The notes under the pieces: model-generated
What the model was told of the DNA's origin: nothing
Databases searched by the model: none
What the model saw: only the letters and a program-made list of their open reading frames with translations
Position numbers and translations under genes: made by a program
Source: Eutypella sp. D-1
Taxonomy: Eukaryota; Ascomycota; Sordariomycetes; Xylariales; Diatrypaceae
Assembly (NCBI GenBank): GCA_023313575.1
Contig: JAJTTP010000005.1
Span: 1,054,001-1,118,000, forward strand
DNA: 64,000 bases
Direction of reading: 5' to 3'
In this document: piece by piece, positions 1-11,100 of the stretch
Layout: each line of letters starts with the position of its first letter
Position numbering within the stretch: the first letter of the stretch is position 1

Positions 1-588
1 AATGAAGTGGCGTTTGGATCATGTGTGTCAGACCTGTCGCATCAACTTAGACGGGTTTGCCTTACCTATTACTAGTTGACTGCATAGGTAGAACATACAT
101 TTTCCACGTGGGTGCTATCCATATGGATGAACCAGTGTCCCATCAAGTAAGTCTCCCATGTGAGTTGCATGCACAACTCCATCCTATTACACCTCGAACC
201 TAAAGTTGCAGCAGCCGAGCCGGATCGAGCACAACCGTAGGTCTAGATGCCTTCCGAGTTTCCTAAGTGCAAGAGTGGTTGGATGGCACTGGAATGCAGC
301 CTCGACAGAATATCACTTGTCTACGATTGAGCGATCTGCAGATACCTAGGTAGTCTAGTGGGTGAATGGGTGACGTGCAGTACAGGTACCCACGGCAGTC
401 ACGGCCACGAATGTCGATTATCTGATTATTTGCTTCCTAAAGAACTCGGGTTATATATGGCTGGTATCATTTTTTACTATATATATAAACAAGTTTGGTG
501 ATGACGCACGCAGTCGACTGCTCCGGATCTAAGTAGGCTCGATTGAGAAATCGTGTTGATCGCGTTGGTGCCCCTCGTGTTGTTATCC
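1..588. other. Spacer 3' of the SCP2 gene, no gene seen
   Basis: No reading frame here resembles a protein. The stretch probably includes the 3' untranslated region of the minus-strand lipid-carrier gene that ends at 589. An AT-rich run (atatatataaac, about 480-490) is the only visible feature. Confidence 0.5.
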
Positions 589-1142
589 TTACAATTTGGC
601 CTTGGTCTGTGCCTTCTTCAGAATGGGTTCCATCTTGGTCGCCTTCATGACGTCGCCCTTGACCTTGAGCTTCCCCGACATGAAAAGCCGCTGCGCGTTG
701 GCCTTGCCAGAGACCAGCTTGCCGAAATCCTCGTCCGAGAGCGAAAGGGTGACTATTGTAGACAGATGCGCACGGTTAGCCTCTTTTCCACGTCAAACGC
801 GCAACACCGTCCCGTCTCCATCTCACTCACCCGTGGGCTTGGTTCCCGCCCCCGTACCGACGGCGCCCTTCTCCTTAAGGTCAATGTGCCAGCTCTCGGT
901 CTCCCCGGCCTTGTTCTTCAGGGTGAAGGCAAATATGGCATTCCCCTGTTTAATGGCGTCTTTACGGTCGGCCTCGCTGGATTGAAGCACAGAGTTGATA
1001 GCCTCAAATGCTTCGGAGGAAGGAAACTTGTCTGTGGAAAACAGGGGTTGGTTGTGCGCGTTAGTCAAAGTGAACAAGGAATAAATAGCCTCTTTGCTTA
1101 CAGAGAAATGCGACAGGATTGCTTACCGTTCTTGAGTCCCAT
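589..1142 (-). CDS. SCP2-domain sterol/lipid carrier, peroxisomal (POX18-like)
   Basis: Small sterol carrier protein 2 family protein, related to the oleate-induced peroxisomal POX18 type, which binds lipids or acyl-CoA in the peroxisome. Three exons: 1142-1127, 1031-831 and 752-589, giving 126 aa; introns of 95 and 78 bp have GTAAGC..CAG and GTGAGT..TAG ends, and phases close exactly. The start MGLKND followed by KFPSSEAF is the usual family start. The centre carries KQGNAIFAFTLKNKAGE and ESWHIDLKEKG, and the C-terminal part has TLSLSDEDF, KLVSGKANAQRLFMSGKLK and the end AKAKL. The last three residues, AKL, form a type-1 peroxisomal targeting signal. Length and motif order match a single-domain SCP2 protein. 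The start is the only ATG that gives the family N-terminus. Splicing is inferred; family assignment is strong. Confidence 0.93.
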
Positions 1143-4004
1143 GGTGCCGGATTGCGATATAAAGATGCCTTAAACGTGAAATAAAAATAAAATGGCTGGA
1201 AGAAATAGAGGATTTAACAGCTGTACGTCAATAGATTTATACGGATTTGCGCGAAACGATTTTTAAAAAAGTAAGAATAGATGAGAGCCTTGGAAGTTGT
1301 CTGGTTCTTGTAAGCTATGCGCAATTGGAGACAACTCGAGCCGGGGGAAGCTCAATGTCAACTAACAGCAAATCGCTAATAGCTAATGGGGGAACGATGA
1401 CGCTTATCGCATTCACATGAGCAATGTGCCTCGGTTTCTCGCCCTTGTCGTAACCGGCAAGTTACATTTCATGTTTTCATGTGGTACTGACAGGGATGAT
1501 TCAACTGTCTTCGGCTATCAAGCCACATCAAACCCAGCCAGCCACTTGCCCACTTCCAGATCTCTTTCCAAGATTACCTAATAAGGTGGCTTTAGGGAGT
1601 CTTTTGCCTTTATGTAATCGATCACATGTGGCTTTGAGATCCCTATCCGTGAGATCCCATTAGCCTATCGCCTTTTGGGACTAGTGTGGCTTGGGTTATG
1701 GTTAATTGTGGGTTCCCGTGTCCCCCGGCCTTTTGCATATCGGATATGCGCTTAAAGAACAACCAAGCTCCTTAATAGGCAGGCAGTGGCCGATAACTAA
1801 GGTAGGGTGGCGGACGAGCCGGCAAAGCAGGTTAGAGGGGGGGTTGAAAGTGGAGGGGTCGGTAGTCCTGTCTCCTTTTTATCGTCGAACCGTCTCCGCT
1901 CGGGACCTCGGGAGGGTCCGCAGGTACATGTACTCGGTACCTATACCAAGACATCGATGTAGCCTTCAAGGTCCACAGGTCTCTTAACATTTCTCAACAT
2001 TGAACATTTCAACGAGCATTTCTCCGTACGGGGCGGGTTCGTACGGGATTTATATTTACAAATAATAGATCAGATATGTAAGTACGATGTATAATGCCTT
2101 CTTCCATTGACCCGGGTAGCTGTACCCCTGCCAGTCTTGCCAGTATGTCTGTCTACCTGTTGTCTGCCATCTATCACATTCCACCACCAACCATCCAAAG
2201 CCTTCCCAAACCATCCGTCACCATCATGCTAACCCCATATTATATATGAACACCCCCCTGTACGGTACGCAGGCGATTTATCGTTCTTACCGCGCACGGC
2301 GGAATTGAATAGGATTGGTCGATTTAAGCTCACTGAGGCGATCGATTACGAAATCATTCTAGACCAAAAAAGCCGAAGAGCCCCATTGGGTCTCCCCTAC
2401 ACTGTCCCTCCAAGCCCTCCCACACACCTCTTCACGCTCAGTTCGCAGGCAAAGCATTTATTTTCCGTCGTTCCTGCTTGCGTGTACTTAGGTGCCTATA
2501 GTCCAACTGCAGGTAAACATCTGATATCTCGGTTTTCAACACCATCCATCATACATCTACATGTTAGATGAGTACGTGAACGCCCCTCCCAACTACATAC
2601 ATGTATGTAGAACATAAAGAGACCGGTCAGCGAGAGATCTCTCTATTGTCGATTTATTGCGCTGCTCCCGTCTCATTCACTGCTACTGCTTCCTGCTTCG
2701 GGCAGTAATTTACATGTCGATGTCTCTACATCCGCTGTAATCACCTCATATCTCAGTCACACTTACATCAAGGGTGACAACCAACACCCCCTAGCTGCCT
2801 AGCTTGCTTGCTTGCCTTATGTACGTGTAAGTAGACACTATCGATGCTCTGGAGGCACCGCACCCTCGTCTACAACGTGGTTGACGTGGCCAATGGTGTT
2901 ACTGTGATTGTTAGTCAGTCACTTGGTCCCTCAGGCATTCGCCGACCTCCCCGTTTAGCTATCAGATGTGCGAGCCGGTAACGAGATCTCAAACACGCCA
3001 TTGCACATCATCGAAAGAAAAGCCAAAGAAAGAGATCTCACAACAGTCTCTTTGCATATATTAAAATATCCCGAGCGCATGACGTTGAGTTCGAGACGTT
3101 GAAGAGACAACAAGGAGACATAGGACGTTATCGAGATTGGTAGCGGCACGTCAGCAAGCCGCCATCCCGTCATCAGGTCATACCCCAGAATCCTGTAATC
3201 CACCCCTCCCCCCTTTTGACTAATCAATGCTCTTGTCTCCTCTGTTTGTCTACCCCCCGACCCCGAACTACCGAACCGATAGTCCCTACTAGTCCCTTGT
3301 TTGCCCCCTTTATCATCGATCACTTGTGTTGTAGTACCCGGCCTCGGAGGGGGTGTTGAAAGTGATTAGACATATTCGTCTACAGATCCCAAGGCCTAAA
3401 CCCACTATCCACTACCATGTGTCTAGCCCCTGGGCAACCATAAAACTGCCAGCCTACCTACTTGCGATCGGTGACAGTTCCGCGCCTCGGGATTCGATCG
3501 CCGGACCCTTGTTCATGCGACATTCCGCAATTGGTCAAGCAGGCTAAGCAAAGAAGCAGCCCAAGCGCGCCACGGTGCGGAGAGGGGAAAGGGAGAGGCA
3601 AAGAAAGAAGAAGTCTTCTTTCCCCCTCGAGATCGTCTCTTGAGTGGTGGTGCTACGTGAGCCCAACACGTCCCCATCTCCACCCTCTCTTTCCCATTTA
3701 GTAACCCATCATCAACCAACCCACTTTGGATGAACAAAACTGCCATAAGAACGCAAACCCCTCTGGACGCGCCCGCGGCATGTCAGAAACACCCCCCTTG
3801 ATGACATGCGCAGCTGCCCTCCATTAAGTCACTAGTTATCAGTTTCCCCTTATCACAGCTTCAAAAGTAATAATAAACCGCGTCCCCGGATTATTCGATA
3901 TTAAAGTCTCCGATTTTTATTCTTTTTTTGGTCATCGACCCCAAACCTGTAGTCTAGCGACCAAGCATCGACTAGTCACGAATCCATCTACCTAATAAGC
4001 TTCT
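1143..4004. other. Intergenic region, shared upstream of SCP2 and Zn2Cys6 genes
   Basis: About 2.9 kb between divergently transcribed genes. Several frames of 60-120 codons occur, for example minus 2955-3323, but none resembles a known protein or has a believable exon structure. It holds CT-rich patches and four CCTCGG hexamers (1429-1434, near 1913, near 3344 and near 3484). No RNA gene was recognised. Confidence 0.5.
1429..1434 (-). promoter_or_regulatory. CCTCGG box (possible FarA/FarB-type fatty-acid response site)
   Basis: The hexamer CCTCGG (CCGAGG on the sense strand of the SCP2 gene) lies about 290 bp upstream of that gene's ATG. In Aspergillus, CCTCGG is the core bound by the fatty-acid regulators FarA and FarB upstream of peroxisomal genes. 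The site is seen; its use here is inferred, and a 6-bp motif can occur by chance. Confidence 0.3.
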
Positions 4005-5813
4005 ATGTATGGCTTAGCTCCCGTATCTAAGGCTCCTCCTTTTCCAGCTCTCTTCGACCCAATGATCGTTAGTAAACGCGGGAGGATGGAAACCGCCAGG
4101 CGCGCGCAGGGTTGTTGGACCTGCAAGCGTGAGTTGAGAATACCTCGTCGTTGCCGTGCCGGCAGCACCTCATGAAGTCAACTTCTGACTCTCCCGATAG
4201 AGCGCAAGATCGGCTGTGATCGCGGTTACCCGTCCTGCAATAACTGTGTCCGCACCAACAGAGAATGCGGTGGCTACGGGATACGCCTTGCCTGGCCCGA
4301 TCAGCCTGACGGCAGGCGCAGGGCGACTCGCCTGCCTAGCCCTACGATCCCAACACTCAAAGTCGAGTCCGCCCACTACGGAAAACAGTTCTTGAACTTG
4401 ACGTACTCGGATCTGTTGGCTGCGAAGAACAGAGTGCCGCCAGACAGTCTGCCCCTAGCTTGTACCCCACGACGTCCACCCCGAAGTATCTCATTCCTTC
4501 CGGTGGACATTGGGAGTAAGGAGACACACCTGATACAGTACTGTAAGTAGAGACTATATCGAGGGTGGTGGTTGCCGCTCACAATGGTACAACAGACCAA
4601 AGAAAGATATCATCAATGATATCAACGATCGATGTTCATAACGGTTTCCGGGAGGATCTGCTCCCTATGGCACTGGCCCACTCTGGCATAGCCTCCGATG
4701 GTCTCCGTAACGCCATCCTAGCTTTATCCACATTTCACATGGCAGGTAGCGAGGAGGCTTTGCAATATAAACAGAATGCCATCCAGTCTCTCAACGGTTC
4801 TCTCGGCGCCGACTCCGTCGGTATTTCCGAGACCCAACTAGCTACAGCCATGATGCTGTGTGTCTATAGCGTGAGCCAGGAGAACTCCTTGTGTGTACCG
4901 TGGGTTAGTTGACTAATTTGAGAAGGTCTTCGACGAAACTGACGGACATTGGACTTGGCATCTGAAGGGTGCGCAAAAGATCCTCGAGGTCCTCTACGAC
5001 CTTGCTATGAGCCGCGGACGACATCTAGACTACAGCTTCTTATTCACATGGTTTCTGTACCACGAAGTTCTTGGTGGGTTCAGCCGACCCCATGAGTACG
5101 GACCTGAAGGCCCAGCGTCTTTGAGACTGCTGAATGACTCAAACTTTGACAAGTCTTTGGTAAGTCTAATGTCGGCGTCACATCTATATATGCATGCTAA
5201 TGCATGGCAGATCATCGGCTCGCTAGGGTGTTCCGTCGAAGTGATGGAACTCATCAGTTATGTCAATGGGCTACGAGCCCTCGTACTCCGCGGGGAGTCT
5301 GAAGTCGTGACTCCCGAGGAACAAGCCAGGCGCCAGGAGGAGTGGCTCAGGGCTGAGAACCAGATAGCGAATCTGCAGCAACGTCTAGATCCTTGCGCCG
5401 AAGCTCAATTGCATCTGCGTGAACAAGCTAGGATTCGGACTACGGCCGAACTCTACCGGATCGCCACCTTCCTCTACCTGCAGCGAACATGCGACACGGC
5501 CCACGCAGAAGAGGAGAGGGCACTCTACATGGAATATGCATTCAAGAATTTACGCAGTTTGGCAATATGCACCAGTCCCTGGCCTCTTTTCGTGATAGCC
5601 TGTGAGACCGAGACGGACGAACAGAGGATCGAGATCCTACAGATACTCGACAAAATGGACGACAAACGAAACATCGGTAACCTTCTCGTTTTGAGAAATA
5701 TCATCGAGTCATACTGGAAACGAAAGGACCTCCAGGCCGACATTGGTAGACCCAGCGACCCCAAATGGTGGGACGTCGTCAATCTTCAAACCGCTGCTCC
5801 TTGGTTCATCTAA
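4005..5813 (+). CDS. Zn2Cys6 fungal transcription factor with Fungal_trans_2-like domain
   Basis: Sequence-specific regulator of the fungal binuclear zinc cluster family. Five exons: 4005-4128, 4201-4542, 4596-4870, 4926-5159 and 5211-5813, total 525 aa; introns of 72, 53, 55 and 51 bp have GT-AG ends and CTAAT-type branch sites, and all phases close. The zinc cluster is split by intron 1: Cys37, 40, 47, 54, 57 and 64 in the pattern C-x2-C-x6-C-x6-C-x2-C-x6-C (CWTC, then CDRGYPSCNNC). The middle region, with DVHNGFREDLLPMALAHSG and NAILALSTFHMAGSEEAL, is typical of the Acr-2/Fungal_trans_2 (PF11951) type. It is convergent with the nitrilase gene, stop to stop about 105 bp, so it may regulate that gene, but this is only neighbourhood. 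The ATG at 4005 is the first that reads in frame into the zinc cluster. Intron 4 is 17 codons without a stop, so retention would keep the frame. Confidence 0.9.
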
Positions 5814-5917
5814 CAGACGCGCCGACTCTTCTCCTACTCGAGGCGACTCAGCTAGCCGGCTACGAACCTCAAAGTCTCCAGCGCCATCGACGTGACATGT
5901 AGGTTCAAGGACCCTCT

Positions 5918-7482
5918 TTACTTCGCCATTTTTGTCACATGCGTATCCTTTGTCGGATTCACCAACAGGCTCAGCAGGTCCGGTCGGGCGTCTACAGCGC
6001 AATGTTAGTACCTCGATAATGCCAGGCCAGTAACACAGAGTTATGCAAGATGGATAGTCGCGCGAACGCGGGTTCCAGGATTCGGGCTTTTTTTTCTCTT
6101 ACAATGTCCAACAACATCAATGAAAGCCTTCGGATAGTCGATATCTCGCAGATTGATATCAGCTTTCAAGATGCCCTCTTCACCATCGCTCATTGGTTCA
6201 CACAAAGGTTTTCCGTCTGGGCCGAAGATCATCGAGAAACCGCCGCCAGGCTTATACACGAAGGGATCAGCATATAGCAGCAGTAGAGGGCGGAGCACAC
6301 GTGGGCCTCACCGTCTTCGTGACCGGATTTCCCGCAAGGTTATTCTTCTCAAGGTTCTTTTCCGTCAGTATCTGCGACGCCACAAGGACGAAGCACTGCC
6401 CCTCGATGGCCATGAACTGGCTCGCCCTATAACTGGCCTCACCGGTCTCGTGGTAGAGCCATGCGATCTTCTTGGGATCGGGCATCTCGAACTCAGCCGG
6501 CCAGCTCCTTATGACTGCGTTAGTCTAATTTCATTGAATGACCGGAGGGGGGTAGATATACGCCACATGGATCTGGACCCCCTGCGAGTATTCGTAGTAG
6601 CGGAGGAGGGGTTGCAGGTGCTCCCAGCAGTTCAAGCCCCCAATTTTACCGAATGGGGACGGCACCACGCACGTCAGCGACTCCGCCTGCCCTTCGCCCC
6701 AGATCGTTCGCTCGATGTGTGTCGGCTTAATTTTCCTTCGGTGGAGTACGATCTCGCCTGCCGGTGATATAAACGACTGGCCCATGTAGAGACTTCCTGC
6801 AGACGCTCACGATTAGAATTGCACTGCAGACGGAATTATGCACGAAGGAATAAGTTCATATTACGGAGCGTATTCTCACCTCCGTCCCGTTCACTAAAGC
6901 CGAGAACCACAAACATTCCGGCTTTCTTTACGGCGGCTTGGATCCGCCTCATTTGATCCGAATCCCGCGGCAAGGAATTCGCCATGTACTCATGGATGAT
7001 GTGCGTGTTCTCGATGACACTCGACGTCCACATGGACCTGAGTTGCGCACATGTCGAGGTCAGCGCGCGAAGCGTGCATTTTATGCCCTTCCACGGCACT
7101 TACCATGGATATCCGGGGATCCAGACTTCGGGGAATCCGAGCTGATAATGTGTCAATGATTTACGTCCTATTTGATATCGAAATGACTCTTTGTTATTGT
7201 TCCTTTTCTTGTAATTTTTCGAGCTCGGTCTCTTCCTCTCTCTGTCTCTTGCTGTTCTTTTCATAAAAGCGCCATGGGTAGAATACCGGACGAGCCTTCT
7301 GGAAATGGCTTGGATGGCGTTCTGGACTCTGTGGGAGGAGGGGGTTCACGTACTACTTGCACGCCGTCGGCGGCGGCGCTTTCAATGAGCGAAATTGTTT
7401 TGTTGACGCTCCCCTCGAGATCAAGCCATACGGGTTCCGCTTGGACGGCCCCGACGCGGATGTTGACGTTCGTGGCAGACAT
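5918..7482 (-). CDS. Nitrilase / cyanide hydratase family enzyme
   Basis: Carbon-nitrogen hydrolase of the nitrilase branch, expected to convert nitriles to acids plus ammonia, or cyanide to formamide. Seven exons: 7482-7354, 7141-7104, 7037-6880, 6796-6562, 6507-6312, 6250-6103 and 5991-5918, total 325 aa, in the usual size range. The catalytic triad is complete: Glu48 in [12 protein letters not shown], Lys130 in RRKIKPTH and Cys165 in GGLNCWEH. Further family motifs are [10 protein letters not shown], the region just after intron 4 (HVA joined to SWP), [13 protein letters not shown] and the C-terminal [16 protein letters not shown]. Two introns use AAG acceptors chosen from homology, so those borders are less sure. 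Intron 1 (212 bp) is longer than the others. Substrate cannot be told from sequence; cyanide hydratase, aliphatic and arylacetonitrilase types all share these motifs. Convergent with the Zn2Cys6 regulator. Confidence 0.9.
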
Positions 7483-7689
7483 TATTGTTGTTGTATGCTG
7501 ACTCGGTCTGAGTCTCTTTTATCATTCGCAGTATTCCAGGAATGTTTTAAAGAAGAAGAAAAGTGAAGTGTGCGCGTAGGATCTGAATTCTGCCTGCCCG
7601 TTTCATAACGGTCACCCGTCTCATACTCGCCTTTCAAAGCCGCAAGCGATCGTGTCTCCCCACACATGACTTGCCCAATAATGGCAGCG

Positions 7690-8177
7690 TCCACCCCGAA
7701 ATTTCCATCCCCTCAGTCCTGTGCCACCCCCGTACAGTCCCTTGCTCACACCGTGACACCGAAACTGGTCTCGTTATTGGTCCCTTCGTGCACGTAGGTG
7801 TCATACTCGAAGCAAACTCCAGTGCCTTAGCTCGTCCCAGACCTAGAAAGCAAGGGGAAGCGACCTCTTTTCTCCACATAGCACGGCCACATCCCGAAGA
7901 CCGCGATCGCATTCTCCTTCCACGCGAACGATAGGAGCGGAGCCTGCGGAGCCCTTCCAGCGTACCTCCTCCCTGCCTCCTCCCCACACGGCTGCACCGT
8001 GAGATCCCCGCGCTTGATACGATATAGTTCAGTGGTTACGTCCACGCTAGAAGTGCGAGCGCCATCGCGCCGAAATCCGGGGAAGATGCATGGTTCTTTC
8101 TTCACCTTGTCACAACTGGCTGGTGTATAAGGATGAAGGAGGACATTGGGTAGCATCCCGCCGATCCCCTCTTGCAT
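7690..8177 (-). pseudogene. Unrecognised Cys-containing frame, probably decayed or mis-spliced gene
   Basis: On the minus strand a frame from about 8177 runs through LHPYTPASCDKVKKEPCIFPGF and DVTTELYRIKRGDLTVQPCGEE, meets a TAA near 7827, and continues in the same frame as GVCFEYDTYVHEGTNNETSF until a stop near 7758. The composition (spaced cysteines, few low-complexity runs) looks like a small secreted protein, and a GCTAAG just before the second part could be a splice acceptor. I do not recognise a family. It could be a relic, an unannotated spliced gene whose first exon I cannot place, or chance. Confidence 0.25.
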
Positions 8178-8199
8178 GTCATCCCCGATCGGGTCCGAG

Positions 8200-11100
8200 T
8201 CATGCCACTTTCTACACTTCCGGCTAGGACGCCAATATGCATCGTGCGTGAAGCGATAGATAAAGCATATTCAACATTCTACATATTATTGAATAACATT
8301 GTGGATTTTTCAGTTGCTATTACTAAATGCCAATATTCTCATAGGAAGCTCAATAAGTGTGTGCACCGTTGCCGTTGCCAGCAGTTCCTTTCCTTATCAT
8401 ATACCAGGGTTAGTGCTAAGTCTATCGAAGAAGGTATCGTCAGCATAGTTCGATAGTACCTATACAGTTATACTGCAGCGCAGTATATGCAGGACTTTTT
8501 TCTTGATTTGATTCAAGCAAGCACTTATGCATTGAAGTGCAAGAAGTATATCTGCTTTCTTCCACGTGAAGTTTGGGGGGAGATGATGGTCGCCAATGGT
8601 GAGATCAAGAATTCTGTGGCTATCCATCAGGTGTTGCTTACGTGTAGTCCCATAAACTTATGCCACTGTTTATACATCGTATATCTACCACAGCTAAGTT
8701 TAGCTGTAAACAGTACAAGAGGACTAGGTTAAACGGTCCCAGGTATGCATTGATGTGTCCCATGGCACTTCATCACCTTATACTTCAAGGCGTTATCGTA
8801 TCATACACGCAATGTCCTGACACATCGCTTCCAACGGCCGGTCGTTCAATTCTTGAGAGTTACAAATTAGCTTGATACTAGAGCTCTCTCGTGCGAAGTA
8901 TTAACTAACCACCTGCTGCTGACGGGGGATGTAATATCATTATACTCTGGTTCCCGCAACACATATTTTCTTACCTTCTCTTGCATATTCACTAACGTCA
9001 CACAGTGTTCTATTCAAACTGGTTTGGTGTATACTTTAAGAGGTATGCACAAAACGCCACCAACGCTCGGTAGTTTCTCCTTAGGGGTTCAAGGAAAGTC
9101 GGGCCACTCATAGTGTAAAGGATCACGTCGGTTCACAACCGACGGTCTCCTGGAATGAAAAGCACCGACTGGTCTAGGTCAGGTTGAACTCATCAATGCA
9201 ACGATTGCCCGTCCGGACGTAGCTGTCTAAGGGTACAGTCGGTTCTCTTCCACTACGTGGGAAGTCACCGGCTTCCAGCGACTCTGAGATTCCAACAATC
9301 GAAGGCCTGCAGTCCGTATTCAAGCTTTCATCACGCGGTATATTTATATGTCTTGAAATCCTTTGGGAGCACAGCGTCCGTCGTTCTCCGGCCTTCTCCC
9401 AACAAGAAAACTTGTTGTTAACCTCTTATTCCGCCACATCACCAGAACTCAATACCATTGAGCTATCCAGCCCTTGCCTTTTTAAACCTGCCTCTCACTT
9501 CAGACGATGACCTCTGACGTCGTCATACCGTCGTCACCATACCCCAAACACAGTTACGAAAGATACATTGGGCGATAAGATATACGAATCTTGGTGTCTC
9601 TCTAGGCGGGATGCATCCCGCGGCGTAATGCCAAACTGGTTTGGAAGAATAAGAACATCTCTAACTTTTGTGGTCTTGTGTTGCCCCGTCTATCAAAGCA
9701 TTGAAGTCCGGGTAACCCAACTTCCCACGGAAGCGCCCTCCGCATAGTTCTAGTTCGTGACTCTACCAACGGTATGCCTATTCATCCAGTCCCTTACCAT
9801 AGACGAAGGAAGCCCGCTGTATATATACAGAGCCACGTTTTCAAATCACAATTCTATAGTGGTGAACTAGCCTCTATTTGTGATACCCTGATGGTCTCAT
9901 CCAGCCCAAGTCTGTCTCGATCTCAGTCGGGATCGAGAGCACTACGTCGACCTGGCGCCCATGAGCCCGTAACAGGGAGCGTCAACGGTAAACCCGTCCT
10001 CTTCTCGATGATGAACACTGAGTATTTATACCGTGACACTCATCTCGCGCTTGTCGTGCCCGGTGGGTGTTAGTATACGTTGGGAAAGCGTTAGGTGAAA
10101 GACACCATATAATGCCAGCGGCCGGCGCAGGGGGCCTTCAATGTGGCTGTGGTTGAGATAGAACATCCAATATTTCCTAGACATGGCAATATCCGATTCA
10201 TGATCTTCAAGATCAGACTAGGAAGAACTTTATGGTCAATTATGTGGTACGCTAAGATAGACCCCGTTTACACAATTATAGATCATCTAGGACGCCAGTC
10301 ATGCCCGTCATGTCCATAAGAGATAGCTATCTCCTATGTCTCCAGGATGACCCGAGAACATAGATTTGGCTAATGAATACGGCAGGATTACATCTAGCTG
10401 GTTATACTGCTGGATCTATCTCAAACCTAAGCCGCCGCAAGACAAATGCCACCTCCCGATACATCCAAAGATTGTCAGGCAGGGAACTAGACGGCAATCG
10501 GAGGGTGACTGATTATTCACTAGGCATGGTACGTAGATATCGAATCCACACTTATTTCTGCTTCCTCATACCTACATGTATTTGTGCAGTATCCTCGCTG
10601 ACCTTTAATCCTGCGTGGCGGCCAGTGTTCAGCATATACATTCGTTTCCGGTATCCAACCAGCTCATTTCATTTGTCAAGGCTATCAGAAGCTAAGAGAA
10701 CCGTATAACGGCCGGAGGGAAGGGGTTTGAGGGCCGGATTGGGGGGGGGGGGTTCTTTATGTTGTTTGTCAAGGATCTGGCTACCGACTCGGACACATCC
10801 TCACGAGGCTGAGCAAATTATGGAACCAAACAACTATTCGTTGATTGCCGGAGCTTCTTTCTTCTAGTTACAGTCATTCGTATTTAACGATGGACGTTCG
10901 AGGGAAGCTTAGCAGGTGGTATCAGGACTGGTAAACATTGAGTCCATGGTGGGACAAGGAGTGGAATATTCTCGTCAAGCACTCTGTAGCAGTTCCTCTC
11001 TATTACGTTTGCTTCCCCTCTCAGTGCTCTCTCAATTACTTAGAAATCGCCTGCTTTTTGAGTTACCCGTCCCGAACATACTTCCCCCTCGCATCGAGTG

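Noticed and set aside
9508..9579. Small plus-strand frame starting MTSDVVIPSSPYP after a TTTTTAAA stretch
   Set aside because: Only 23 codons, no donor site and no recognisable continuation.
9015..9644. Repeated 13-mer CAAACTGGTTTGG at 9015 and 9632, as possible terminal repeats of an element
   Set aside because: No flanking similarity, no target-site duplication and no protein between them; 13-bp repeats are expected by chance in 64 kb.
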